Shown here: in pieces, positions 44,569-56,065 of the stretch | Layout of the letters: the number at the start of each line of letters is the position of its first letter | Position numbering within the stretch: position 1 is the first letter of the stretch | Source of the DNA: Rhodoblastus sp963828185 | Lineage (GTDB): Bacteria; Pseudomonadota; Alphaproteobacteria; Rhizobiales; Beijerinckiaceae | DNA length: 64,000 nucleotides | Assembly (NCBI GenBank): GCA_963828185.1 | Contig: CAWHDV010000010.1 | Coordinates: forward strand, 9,075-73,074 | Direction of reading: 5' to 3' | The notes under the pieces: generated by a model | The model's database searches: none | The model's input: the letters and a program-made list of their open reading frames with translations, nothing else | Told to the model about the DNA's origin: nothing | Position numbers and translations under genes: made by a program

Positions 44569-45312
44569 TTACGGCGCGCCGAACTTGTACATGATGCCAA
44601 GCAGCGCGGCGTTCGACTGGCCGCGCATCTTTTCCGAAACGCCCGCGGGCACATTGGTGAATGTGGCGGAGCCGAGATCGGTGAAACGGTATTCCGCGCG
44701 CCCGACGATATTGTTGGTGAAGGCGTAATCGACGCCGCCGCCGAGCGTCCAGCCGACGCGCTGCGCGTTGAAGGTGGTCACGCCCGGCAGGTTCGCCCCG
44801 GCGAGGCCAGTGTCGATATTGCCGAAGGCCACGCCGCCGGCGGCGAACAGCAGGGCGCGGTCGATGGCGTAGCCGACGCGGCCGCGCACATCCGCGTCAT
44901 AAGTGCTCGAACCTGTGATATTGTAATGGTTGCCGAGCGCGTCGGTCGCCATGCTCGTGCGCTTGCCGCCGATGAGCCCATCGAAATTGCCCTCGACGCC
45001 AAGAACCAACGAGCCGATCTGCTGGTTGTAGCCGACAAGGCCGCCGAGCTGGCCGCCCGTGCGGTTGACATTGTAGGGCGTCGCGGCGCCGCCGTTGACG
45101 TTGAACTGACCATGGTCGCGGGCGAAATCGGCTCCGCCTTCAATGCCGCCGTAAAAGCCGGTCCAGCTGAAGGCGATCGGCGCTTGCGTGAACACCGGGG
45201 CCGGCGGCGCCTTGTTCGATGGCAGGTCGGAGGCGAACGCCGGCGCGCCAAATCCGGCAACAGCGCCCAGACCGGCAAAAGCAGCGGCGGAAACAAGAAT
45301 TTTTCGCATCAT
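44569..45312 (-). CDS. Outer-membrane beta-barrel protein, Omp25/Omp31-like
   Basis: A 247-residue protein with a signal peptide (AFAGLGAVAGFGAPAFA-SDLP), the family opening FSWTGFYGGIEGGADF, alternating barrel strands (GGLVGYNQQIGSLVLGVEGNF, GRVGYAIDRALLFAAGG, GWTLGGGVDYAFTNNIVGRAEYRF) and an aromatic C-terminal residue pattern (IMYKFGAP). Typical of the alphaproteobacterial surface barrel family. Single gene with its own terminator. Confidence 0.9.
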   Translation of the reverse strand: MMRKILVSAAAFAGLGAVAGFGAPAFASDLPSNKAPPAPVFTQAPIAFSWTGFYGGIEGGADFARDHGQFNVNGGAATPYNVNRTGGQLGGLVGYNQQIGSLVLGVEGNFDGLIGGKRTSMATDALGNHYNITGSSTYDADVRGRVGYAIDRALLFAAGGVAFGNIDTGLAGANLPGVTTFNAQRVGWTLGGGVDYAFTNNIVGRAEYRFTDLGSATFTNVPAGVSEKMRGQSNAALLGIMYKFGAP

Positions 45313-45727
45313 GTCCTCTCGGCTGGCTTGCGCGCCGGGTCAAACCCAAGCTGAACGACAGCAAAGATTCGCTCCGAAATCCGAGTCTCGAATTCGTGTC
45401 CAGCATCGACCGTCTAGCCCCTGCCTGCGACGAAAATGAGGCGGACGGAATAACGTGATTTATCCCGTATTTTGACATTATTTCGCCAAACGATGCTTTT
45501 GCATTTTCACGCTCTAACGAGCGGATTCGCCATAAGCTTGATTATTGCTTTGGAGGCTGGAAAGCAAAGTCTTGCGGACGAAGCCGCAACGAAAAAACAA
45601 GCGCGTCCTTGCGCCCCGGCCAGCGGCGGGAACGCCGGCGGCATGGCGCGGACAGGCTTTTCGTGGCAAAAGACGCGGAAATTCCGAGCCGAAGTTTCCG
45701 GCTATCGCTTCGACAGGAAGATTGTCC
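45313..45727. other. Divergent intergenic region
   Basis: 415 bases between the outer-membrane barrel gene and the ABC exporter. AT-rich around 45450-45550, where both promoters may lie. The exporter frame is open from 45545, but the added residues are not like the family. No operator or RNA recognised. Confidence 0.4.
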
Positions 45728-46668
<941 letters not shown>

Positions 46669-46672
<4 letters not shown>

Positions 46673-47430
46673 ATTTTTCGGGCGTTCGCGCGATCTACAA
46701 ATTCGAACTCGCCCGCACCTGGCGGACCCTGTTCCAGAGCATCGCTTCGCCGGTGCTTTCGACCGCGCTCTATTTCGTGGTGTTCGGCTCGGCCATCGGC
46801 TCGCGCATGCAGCCGATCGACGGCGTCCCCTATGCCGCCTTCATCGTGCCCGGCCTGATCCTCCTCGCCGTCCTCACCGAAAGCGTCTCCAACGCCTCGT
46901 TCGGCATCTACCTGCCGCGCTTCACCGGAACGATCTACGAGATCTTGTCGGCGCCGGTCTCGGCCGTCGAAGTGCTCATCGGCTTCGTCGGCGCGGCGGC
47001 GACGAAATCCGTGCTCCTCGGCGTGATCATCTTCGCCACGGCGCGGCTTTTCGTCTCGTTCGAACTCGTGCATCCGCTCTGGTCGCTGGCCTTCCTCGTG
47101 CTGATATCCGTGACCTTCGCGCTGTTCGGCTTCATCCTCGGCCTGTGGGCGGACGGATTCGAGAAATTGCAGATCGTGCCGCTGATGGTCGTCTCGCCTT
47201 TGACCTTTCTCGGAGGCACCTTCTATTCGATCGACATGCTGCCGCCGCTATGGCGCAAGGTCGCCCTGTTCAATCCGATCGTCTATCTCGTCGACGGCTT
47301 TCGCTGGGCGTTCTACGGCGTCGCCGCGGTCGGTCCGGCGATCTGCCTCGCCTTGACCGTGACCATGCTGCTGGTCTGCGTCGCCATGGTCATCTGGATC
47401 TTCAAGACCGGCTATCGCCTTCGCTCGTGA
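46669..47430 (+). CDS. ABC-2 type exporter, permease subunit
   Basis: A 253-residue integral membrane protein with six predicted helices and the ABC-2 motif near the fifth (MVVSPLTFLGGTFYSIDMLPPLWRKVALFNPIVYLVDGFRW). It exports an unknown substrate with the preceding ATPase. It starts at 46669, coupled to the ATPase stop, and converges on the MerR gene nine bases beyond its end. Confidence 0.92.
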
Positions 47431-47439
47431 GCGCCGCTT

Positions 47440-47841
47440 TCACGCATCTCGTTCCAGGACGTCGAGAATCGGACAAGGGACTGCGAACTTTTCGCTTTCG
47501 CAGCGGTCGACAAGGACCGCCAGCCTGTCGCGGATCGCGGCAAGATCGGCCAGCTTTTGTTCGATCATGGCCAGCTTGCGCACGGCCAGCGCCTTTGCGT
47601 GGGCGCAGCAATTCTCGACGTCCGGACGCAGGAGCTCGGCGATTTCATCGAGCGTGAAGCCCATCGCCTGCGCCCGCTTGATGAAGCGAAGGCGCGTCAA
47701 AGCCGCGGCCGAATAGGTCCGATGGCCGCGATAGGGCTTGCGCGGCTCATCGATCAGGCCGCGCCGCTGATAATAGCGGATGGTCTCGAGGTTCACGCCG
47801 GCACAGGCCGCCAATCGACCGATCGTCATTTCACTTTGCAT
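47440..47841 (-). CDS. MerR-family regulator with the mercury-binding Cys triad
   Basis: A 133-residue MerR protein: helix-turn-helix (TIGRLAACAGVNLETIRYYQ; RGHRTYS) and a dimerisation helix. Cys79, Cys114 and Cys123 reproduce the 35- and 9-residue spacing of the Hg(II) ligands of MerR from Tn501 (82, 117, 126), with the CESEKFAVPCP loop. This suggests a sensor of mercury or another thiophilic metal. No merT, P or A gene is near. Divergent from an XRE regulator, with a dyad between them. Confidence 0.88.
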   Translation of the reverse strand: MQSEMTIGRLAACAGVNLETIRYYQRRGLIDEPRKPYRGHRTYSAAALTRLRFIKRAQAMGFTLDEIAELLRPDVENCCAHAKALAVRKLAMIEQKLADLAAIRDRLAVLVDRCESEKFAVPCPILDVLERDA

Positions 47842-47852
47842 TAACTACGCTG

Positions 47853-47883
47853 TTGCTCCCGTACCCTGCTACGGGCTTTATAG
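47853..47883 (+). promoter_or_regulatory. MerR-type promoter/operator with CCCGTA-N6-TACGGG dyad
   Basis: A perfect six-base inverted repeat (47858-47875) lies between a -35-like TTGCTC (47853-47858) and a -10-like TTATAG (47878-47883), a spacer of 19 bases. Long 19-20 base spacers with a central dyad are typical of MerR-activated promoters. The dyad resembles, but is two bases wider than, the classical mer operator. The promoter points to the XRE gene at 47917. Confidence 0.55.
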
Positions 47884-47916
47884 CTTCCCCATAGCGACGT
47901 AACCAGTGAGTTTGAT

Positions 47917-48285
47917 GTGGCCGAAAACACTGAGCCATCGACGGCGACCAAGGCGGCTCTCCGGTGGAGCCGGCCGGTCGCGCGGCGCGACGGGCGCAAG
48001 GTCGTCAGGCTTTTCCCCAAAGAAAAAGCGACGGCGAAACTGGCGAATCCGATCGACAGGCATGTCGGGGAACGCCTTGCGGCGCTGAGGACCGAACGTG
48101 GCCTGAGCCAGGAACAGCTGGCCGCGTCGCTCGGCGCAAGGCTCGCGCTGTTGCAGCGTTTCGAAGCCGGCCTCGAGCGGATCGACGCCTATCGTTTTCG
48201 CGACATCATGCGGATCCTCGACGTCCCACCGAGCTTCTTCTTCGAAGGGTTCGCCCCGCACGCGCCGAAAGGCGGCGGCGTTTGA
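47917..48285 (+). CDS. XRE-family helix-turn-helix protein
   Basis: A 122-residue protein with a basic N-terminal tail and an XRE/Cro HTH (GERLAALRTERGLSQEQLAASLGARLALLQRFEAGLERID) followed by a short FFEGF tail, as in alphaproteobacterial single-domain XRE regulators. It starts with GTG at 47917. It is transcribed from the MerR-type promoter region. Confidence 0.8.
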   Translation: MAENTEPSTATKAALRWSRPVARRDGRKVVRLFPKEKATAKLANPIDRHVGERLAALRTERGLSQEQLAASLGARLALLQRFEAGLERIDAYRFRDIMRILDVPPSFFFEGFAPHAPKGGGV

Positions 48286-48307
48286 TCTGGCCGCCGCCCC
48301 GCCCCGG

Positions 48308-48544
48308 TCAATAATGGCGGCGAGCGTAATGGCGGCGATGATGACGGCAGCCGCCGCGCAAGCCGCAAGAAATATGCGGACCGGCGGAGAAGCCGATGAC
48401 GCCTCCGGCGACGAGCCCCACCGGCCCGCCGACCAGCGCGCCGGCCCCGGCGCCGAGCACCCCGTCCACCACGCGGCTGTCTGCATAGGCGGCGGAGGCG
48501 ATCAGCGAAAGACCAACGGCGGCGGCGAGCGTTCTTCCGATCAT
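48308..48544 (-). CDS. Small exported glycine-zipper protein
   Basis: A 78-residue product with a Sec signal peptide (LAAAVGLSLIASAAYA), a glycine zipper (GVLGAGAGALVGGPVGLVAGGVIGFSAG) and a His/Arg-rich tail (CRHHRRHYARRHY). AAGGA precedes the ATG at 48544. The basic-aromatic tail may bind metals or envelope polymers; function unknown. Confidence 0.7.
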   Translation of the reverse strand: MIGRTLAAAVGLSLIASAAYADSRVVDGVLGAGAGALVGGPVGLVAGGVIGFSAGPHISCGLRGGCRHHRRHYARRHY

Positions 48545-48627
48545 TGTGCGAATCCTTCAACCTGTGACCTAGCCGCCCAAACGCCAAACGCGTATGGTCA
48601 AATTAAGGCCTTGGCGAAGCTCGAGTT

Positions 48628-49800
48628 TCAGGCGGCGAGATCGGCGACCACGGCGTCGAGAACCGGAAATCCTTCGGACGTCACGCGGATGCGGCCCTGG
48701 CGGGTATATTCGACCATGCCATGCGCGATCAGGTCGGCGACGCGCGAAGCCTCGAAGCGCTTGCCGGTCAGCGCCTGGAAGCGCGCGGGGTCGATGCCCT
48801 CGGACAGCCGCAGGCCCATCAGCAGGAATTCGTCGCCCTGCGCCTCGACCGACAGGGTCTCGTCCTCGACGAGGCCCGAGCCCTCGGTTTCGACCACGGT
48901 CAGCCACATTTCCGGATGCGGCTCGGTCGCCTGGGCGCGGCGCGCGCCTTTCGGGGTGACGATGCGCCCGTGCGCGCCCGGACCGACGCCGACATATTCG
49001 CCATAGCGCCAGTAGATCAGGTTGTGCCGGCTTTCGCCGCCGGGCCGGGCGTGATTGGAGATTTCATAGGCCGGCATGCCGGCCTTCTCCGTCAATTCCT
49101 GCGTCACGTCCCACAGCGCGCGCGCCGTATCGGCATTGGGGATCTTCAGTTTTTTCGCGCGGTAGAGCTGCTCGAACATCGTGTCCGGCTCGATGGTCAA
49201 TTGATAGAGCGACAGATGTTCCGGCGCCCGGGCCAAAGCCTCGGAGAGCTCCTTCGCCCAGGCCTGCGGCGACTGGCCGGGGCGGGCGTAGATGAGATCG
49301 AAAGACGAGCGGTCGAAGGTCGAGGCGGCGATGTCGAGGGCGCGCATCGCCTCTTGCGCCGAATGCATGCGGCCGAGCGCCTTCAGGTCGACGTCGTTCA
49401 GCGCCTGCACGCCGAGCGAGACACGATTGACGCCCGCGTCGCGATAGCCCCTGAACCGCCCCGCCTCGACGCTGGTCGGATTGGCTTCGAGCGTTATTTC
49501 GGCCTTGGGGTCGAGCCGCCAGAGCTTTCCGATCGTTTCGATGATCGCCGCAACCGTTTCCGGCGCCATCAGCGACGGCGTGCCGCCGCCAAAAAAGATC
49601 GAGCGCACCTGCCGCCCCGGCGTGAGCGTCGCGCGATGCTTCAGTTCGGCCTGCATCGCCGCGAGAAAGCGCGGCTCGTCAACCCCGCCGCGCCGGACGT
49701 GGCTGTTGAAGTCGCAATAGGGACATTTCGACAGGCAGAACGGCCAATGGACGTAAACGCCAAAGCCGGGGTCTTGAACGATGGGGGCGATGCTGGCCAT
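48628..49800 (-). CDS. hemW: HemW-like heme chaperone (radical SAM)
   Basis: A 390-residue protein with the HemW radical SAM motif C-x3-C-x2-C (FCLSKCPYCDFNSH), FFGGGTPSLM, ITLEANPTSVE and GVNRVSLGVQA, and a C-terminal HemN_C domain. HemW inserts heme into respiratory enzymes; it was formerly annotated as an oxygen-independent coproporphyrinogen oxidase. It follows rdgB in the rph-rdgB-hemW order usual in alphaproteobacteria. Confidence 0.93.
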   Translation of the reverse strand: MASIAPIVQDPGFGVYVHWPFCLSKCPYCDFNSHVRRGGVDEPRFLAAMQAELKHRATLTPGRQVRSIFFGGGTPSLMAPETVAAIIETIGKLWRLDPKAEITLEANPTSVEAGRFRGYRDAGVNRVSLGVQALNDVDLKALGRMHSAQEAMRALDIAASTFDRSSFDLIYARPGQSPQAWAKELSEALARAPEHLSLYQLTIEPDTMFEQLYRAKKLKIPNADTARALWDVTQELTEKAGMPAYEISNHARPGGESRHNLIYWRYGEYVGVGPGAHGRIVTPKGARRAQATEPHPEMWLTVVETEGSGLVEDETLSVEAQGDEFLLMGLRLSEGIDPARFQALTGKRFEASRVADLIAHGMVEYTRQGRIRVTSEGFPVLDAVVADLAA

Positions 49801-49853
49801 GTCGCCTTATGCCACGGCTTGAAGGTGAGGTCACGCCACGCTTAACGCAATAT

Positions 49854-50493
49854 TCACTTCTTTTGCGTTGGCGTTAACAGCGCGCTGGCCAGCATCTGGA
49901 AAGCCCGCGCCCGGTGGGAAAGCGCCTGCGACCCGTCGGCGGGAACGCCGTGCTTCTCGTCAGGCGACATTTCGCCGAACGTGCGCGCGTGGCCATCAGG
50001 CGTGAAGCAGGGGTCGTAGCCAAAGCCCTGGCCGCCGCGAATCGGGAAGGTCAGGTCGCCGAAAACCTTGCCCTCGAAAACCCGCTCAGCGCCGTCCGGC
50101 CAGACCAGGGCCAGGGCCGAGACGAAATGGGCGCGGCGCGAAGGTGAGCCGGTCTCGGCGAGCTCCTTCTCGATGCGCGCCATGGCCTGCGCAAAGTCTT
50201 TCGTTTCGCCGGCCCAACGGGCGGAATAAACGCCCGGAGCGCCGTCGAGCGCATCGACGCACAGGCCCGAAATCATCAGCAAGCGCCGGCAAATTCGCCG
50301 CCTTGGCCGCCGCCCGCGCCTTGATCAGGGCGTTGGCGGCGAAATCCGCGCCCGTCTCCTCCGGCTCGGCCAGGCCAAGTTCGCCGGCGGAAACCGCCTC
50401 CACCCCATGCGGCGCCAGCAACTCGCGCATTTCGCGCAATTTGCCGGCATTGTGGGTGGCGATGACGAGACGTCCGCGCAAAAAATCCGTCAT
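49854..50493 (-). pseudogene. rdgB: RdgB/HAM1 dITP/XTP pyrophosphatase, apparent one-base frameshift
   Basis: Two frames encode one protein: from ATG 50493 (FLRGRLVIATHNAGKLREM ... KAANLPALADD) and, in the next frame to 49854, SGLCVDALDGAPGVYSARWAG ... GGQGFGYDPCF. The expected ADDSGLCVD motif is broken because GATGATTTCGGG carries one T too many (three A at 50270-50272 on the plus strand). The enzyme removes non-canonical purine nucleotides. All other parts are intact, so a sequencing error is likely; a true frameshift is the alternative. The ATG overlaps the rph stop as ATGA. Confidence 0.88.
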
Positions 50494-51200
50494 TCCTCGA
50501 TCGCCTGCTTCTGCAGGCCGACCAGCATCGAGACGCCGCCGCGCGCCAGCGTCAGGAGCGAAGTCAGTTCGGCTTCGGAAAACACCGCGCCTTCCGCCGT
50601 CGCCTGCACCTCGACCAGTCCGCCGGTCCCGGTCATGACGAAATTGGCGTCGGTCTCGGCCGCCAAATCCTCGGCGTAATCGAGATCGAGCACCGGGACC
50701 GCCTTGTAGATGCCGCAGGACACGGCGGCGACATGGTCGCGCAAGGGCATGTCCTTGATCATCGAGCGCCCGCGCATCCATTTCAGGCAATCGTGCAAAG
50801 CCACCCAGGCGCCGGTGATCGAGGCCGTGCGCGTGCCGCCGTCGGCCTGCAACACGTCGCAGTCAATGGTGATCTGGCGTTCGCCGAGCGCCTGCAGGTT
50901 GGTGACGGCGCGCAAGGACCGGCCGATCAGCCGCTGGATTTCCTGGGTGCGGCCGGAAGGCTTTTGCGTTTCGCGCCGCGTGCGGGTGTGGGTGGCGCGC
51001 GGCAGCATGGAATATTCGGCGGTGATCCAGCCGCGCCCCTGGCCGCGCAGCCACATCGGCGGCTTGTCCTCGAGCGAGGCGGTGCACAGCACATGGGTTT
51101 CGCCGAATTTCACCAGGCAGGAGCCCTCGGCGTAGCGGGCGACATTGCGCTGCAGCGAAACGGGACGCATGGCGTCGGGCGCGCGGTTGGAAGGACGCAT
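50490..51200 (-). CDS. rph: Ribonuclease PH
   Basis: A 236-residue phosphorolytic 3' exonuclease that trims tRNA 3' ends. It shows the family start RPSNRAPDAMRPVSLQRN, GSCLVKFGETHVLCTAS, GWITAEYSMLPRATHTR, RLIGRSLRAV and DCDVLQADGGTRTASITGA. First gene of the coupled rph-rdgB-hemW unit. GGAG lies before the start. Confidence 0.96.
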   Translation of the reverse strand: MRPSNRAPDAMRPVSLQRNVARYAEGSCLVKFGETHVLCTASLEDKPPMWLRGQGRGWITAEYSMLPRATHTRTRRETQKPSGRTQEIQRLIGRSLRAVTNLQALGERQITIDCDVLQADGGTRTASITGAWVALHDCLKWMRGRSMIKDMPLRDHVAAVSCGIYKAVPVLDLDYAEDLAAETDANFVMTGTGGLVEVQATAEGAVFSEAELTSLLTLARGGVSMLVGLQKQAIEE

Positions 51201-51280
51201 GGAATCTCCTCGATTGATTCCGCGCTTTTAGAGCATATTTGCAAAAAGGGGCAGAGTTTTCACTCCGGCCTCGCCGGACC

Positions 51281-52714
51281 CTACGCCGCTCCCGCCTCCA
51301 GCGCCGGCGCCGCGACCGGAACGGTTATGGCCGGCGCGAGCAAAAGCCGCGCCGCCCAGGCGATCAGCGCGCCATTGCGCAGCAGCGCCAGAAGGCCGAA
51401 GGCGGGAGGCAAGCCGCCCGCCAGAAATGTGTAGAAATAGGGAAATTCAAGCTGGCTCAGGCCCAGGCCGGCGAACAGCAGCACTTTCGTCTCGCGCGTC
51501 GATTTCAGGCTGGCGATGGCGGCGGCCGGCGTCAGCCAGACCAGATATTGCGGCGAAAATACTTTCCCCAGCGCCGAAAAGGCGACGATAATGGCGCAGG
51601 CGCCCTTGGCCAGGGCGACAATCCGATCGAACTCGCTGGCGCAATCGCGTTGCGCCCGCCAGAACCAGACGCAGACGGCGAGCGTCGCCAGGAAAGGCGC
51701 GGTCTCGGCAAACGGGCGCAGCAACGGCTCGTAGGCGGAAACGATATTGTCGGAGCCGAATGTGTAGACGGAGCCGGAAACGATCGACGGATTGAAGGCG
51801 GAGAGCAGGATCAGCAGGGCCGACCAGGTGCTTTCGACCTGCAAGGGACGCGCGCCGTGATAGGCGAAAGCGTCGCGCCAATGGTCGCCGGCGAGTATCA
51901 GATAGGCTAGGCCCGCCAGGAGGCAGACCGCGCCGGCGGCGCCAAGGCTGGCAAAAAACGCCGGCCAGCGTCTGGTCGCGGCGTAATGGATGGCGCCGAG
52001 AGGTGCGACCAGGATCGGCGCGCCCTTGGCGATCACGCCCAGCGCCAGCGACGCGCCCGCCCCGGCCGGACGGCCCGCCGCAAGCGCCAGGAAAGTCAGG
52101 CCGAAAGAGGCGGAGACGCAGGCGTCATAACGACGCGCGGCGATAAAGCCGACCGCCGCCGTCACGCCCAGCGCCAAAGCCAGGGTTTTCGCGCCCTGCC
52201 CCGGCGCGAGCCCCTCCATCGCCTTGACCGCGCAGAACACCGACAGGGTCAGTAACAATTCCATCTCCAGGCCGAACAGCAGGTGATAGGCGCCAAAATC
52301 CTGCGTCACAAGAGCGGGAAGCAGGGCGAAGATCACCATGCCCGGCGGATATTCCATGGAAAAATCGCGCCAGGGCAGGAGCGGTCGGGCGGGGACGACA
52401 TTGGCGGGGGCGCGGCCGTCGGCCTCGTCTTGAGGCGCGGCTTTTTGCCAGTCCTGCGCCGTGCGGACGTAATAAGGGGAGTAGGAGCGCCCGAGCATGG
52501 CGTCGGCATAGGAGTAATAACGCGCCGTATCGCTGTCGGCGCGTTGCAGCACGCCGAGGAATTGCAGCGGCGTCAGCCTGTGCGCGATGTCCTGCACGGA
52601 AATGTCGGGCGGATCGGCGGCGGTCCGGTAGCTTCTCAGCGCGGGACCGTAGACGTTGAACAGGCCGAACACCAGCAGGCACCACAAAGCCCAGAGTTTT
52701 GGGGTCGAATTCAT
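51281..52714 (-). CDS. Polytopic membrane glycosyltransferase-like protein (GT87/DUF2029-like)
   Basis: A 477-residue protein with about ten or more hydrophobic helices and large periplasmic loops (DISVQDIAHRLTPLQFLGV near the N-terminus; FSMEYPPGMVIFALLPALV; KGAPILVAPLGAI; FSPQYLVWLTP). The layout resembles GT-C polyprenyl-phosphate mannosyltransferases of the GT87 group. The acceptor is unknown. Single gene. Confidence 0.72.
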   Translation of the reverse strand: MNSTPKLWALWCLLVFGLFNVYGPALRSYRTAADPPDISVQDIAHRLTPLQFLGVLQRADSDTARYYSYADAMLGRSYSPYYVRTAQDWQKAAPQDEADGRAPANVVPARPLLPWRDFSMEYPPGMVIFALLPALVTQDFGAYHLLFGLEMELLLTLSVFCAVKAMEGLAPGQGAKTLALALGVTAAVGFIAARRYDACVSASFGLTFLALAAGRPAGAGASLALGVIAKGAPILVAPLGAIHYAATRRWPAFFASLGAAGAVCLLAGLAYLILAGDHWRDAFAYHGARPLQVESTWSALLILLSAFNPSIVSGSVYTFGSDNIVSAYEPLLRPFAETAPFLATLAVCVWFWRAQRDCASEFDRIVALAKGACAIIVAFSALGKVFSPQYLVWLTPAAAIASLKSTRETKVLLFAGLGLSQLEFPYFYTFLAGGLPPAFGLLALLRNGALIAWAARLLLAPAITVPVAAPALEAGAA

Positions 52715-52848
52715 GTTGCGGCGCGATCCGGCTCAAGCAGGTCAATCCGACCAGACTTAACCCGCGCCGGTGAACAACTCCCTAGCGTAAGGCGGATTTT
52801 TGCCGCTTCTCCCTTTCTTTCGCCCGGCTCCCCTGCTATCTGCCGCGC

Positions 52849-54654
<1,806 letters not shown>

Positions 54655-54714
54655 CGCCAGAGCATTTTTTTTGCGGAAAGCGGGTCCGGTTTTTCGGTCT
54701 GCTCGCTGAAACGG

Positions 54715-54765
54715 CAAGCGCGCCAAAACCACAAGCGCGCCAAAACGACAAGCGCGCCAAAACGA
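54715..54765. repeat. Three tandem copies of a 17-bp unit
   Basis: The unit CAAGCGCGCCAAAACGA occurs at 54715-54731 (one base different), 54732-54748 and 54749-54765, between the lepA stop and its terminator. It does not encode protein. Probably a slippage product. Confidence 0.85.
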
Positions 54766-54766
54766 C

Positions 54767-54797
54767 AAAGGCCGCCTTTCGGCGGCCTTTCGTTTTT
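54767..54797 (+). terminator. Intrinsic terminator of lepA
   Basis: AAAGGCCGCC (54767-54776) pairs with GGCGGCCTTT (54781-54790) around a TTTC loop, followed by CGTTTTT. A clear Rho-independent terminator. Confidence 0.88.
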
Positions 54798-54819
54798 CTC
54801 TCGAGGTAAGGAGAGAAAC

Positions 54820-54894
54820 TGGAGCGGGCGAAGGGATTCGAACCCTCGACCCCAACCTTGGCAAGGTTGTGCTCTACCCCTGAGCTACACCCGC
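54820..54894 (-). tRNA. tRNA-Gly (anticodon GCC)
   Basis: On the minus strand the 75-base sequence begins GCGGGTGTAGCTCAGGGGTA and ends with an encoded CCA. The acceptor stem is GCGGGTG/CGCCCGC (one G-U pair). The anticodon stem CAACC/GGTTG encloses the loop TTGCCAA, giving anticodon GCC. The T arm has GGTTCGAATC. Confidence 0.97.
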
Positions 54895-55124
54895 ATCCGT
54901 GGGACGGCGCTTGCGCGTCGTGGGCGCTATATGCCGCAATCGCCCAGACATTGCAACAGGGCGGCGACGTTCTTTTTCGCTAATTCGTCCTGCCGCGATT
55001 TTTTCCCGCCGCGCCGCGCGACAAAAGCGCACAAACAGTTGCGAAAGGCGGCAAGCGCCGCCATTTTACTCGAAATCCCTCCTCACGGCTCGCCGGATCG
55101 ACGCCCGAATCAACAGGACATGCA

Positions 55125-56054
55125 ATGCAGCAGGCGGACACGACCCTTTCTTCGCAGGCGCAGAACGCCAAAGCCCAGAACGCTTCGGGCGCCGATCTGA
55201 TCGACGTGACCATGCAGGGATTTCGCGCCGAGGTCATGGAAGAATCCATGCGCCGTTTGGTGCTGGTCGATTTCTGGGCGCCCTGGTGCGGCCCCTGCAA
55301 GCAATTGGGCCCGGTGCTGGAAAAGATCGCCAAGGCGGCGCAAGGGACGTTCCGCCTCGCCAAGATGAATATCGACGACCATCCGCAGATCGCCCAGAAA
55401 CTCGGCATCCAGTCGATTCCGGCGGTGGTCGCATTTCGCGACGGCCAGATGGTCGACGGCTTCGTCGGCGCCCTGCCGGAAAGCGAGATCAAGGCCTTCA
55501 TCGACCGTTGCGGCGGCCCTGAAGGCGTCGATGTCGAAGCGATTTTCGCCGAGGCGCAAGGCCTGCTCGACGCCGGCGACCCCAATTCCGCCGAGCCGGC
55601 GTTCCTGGCCATCCTCGACGCCGATCCAGCGCATGTCGGCGCGCAAGCCGGTCTCGCGCGCGTAAAAATCGCGCGCGGCGAACTGGAGCAGGCGAAGGCG
55701 CTGCTCGACGCCATCCCGGCCAACCAGGCGCAGGCCGCGCCGGTCGCCGCCGCGCGGGCCGCCGTGGCGCTCGAAGAGCAGGCCGGCTCGGTCGGAGACC
55801 TGTCGTCCCTGCTGGCGCAAGTTGAAAAAGCGCCGGACGACCATCAAGCGCGCCACGAACTCGCCGTGGCGCTCAACGCCGCCGGCCGCCGCGACGCCGC
55901 CGCCGAGCAATTGCTGAATCTGATGCGGCGCGACCGCGGCTGGAACGACGACGCGGCCCGGAAGTTGCTCCTGCAGCTGTTCGAGAGCTGGGGGCCGCTC
56001 GATCCCACGACGCGTTCGGCCCGCAGACAGCTGTCGTCGCTGCTTTTTTCCTGA
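55125..56054 (+). CDS. CnoX/YbbN-like thioredoxin with TPR tail
   Basis: A 309-residue cytosolic protein: a thioredoxin domain with the CGPC active site (LVLVDFWAPWCGPCKQLGP), then TPR-like repeats (AEAQGLLDAGDPNSAEPAFLAIL onward). In alphaproteobacteria this family acts as a redox-linked co-chaperone. First gene of a compact plus-strand series with the Lon-N-domain and Trm112-like genes. Confidence 0.88.
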   Translation: MQQADTTLSSQAQNAKAQNASGADLIDVTMQGFRAEVMEESMRRLVLVDFWAPWCGPCKQLGPVLEKIAKAAQGTFRLAKMNIDDHPQIAQKLGIQSIPAVVAFRDGQMVDGFVGALPESEIKAFIDRCGGPEGVDVEAIFAEAQGLLDAGDPNSAEPAFLAILDADPAHVGAQAGLARVKIARGELEQAKALLDAIPANQAQAAPVAAARAAVALEEQAGSVGDLSSLLAQVEKAPDDHQARHELAVALNAAGRRDAAAEQLLNLMRRDRGWNDDAARKLLLQLFESWGPLDPTTRSARRQLSSLLFS

Positions 56055-56065
56055 TCGGACCGGCC

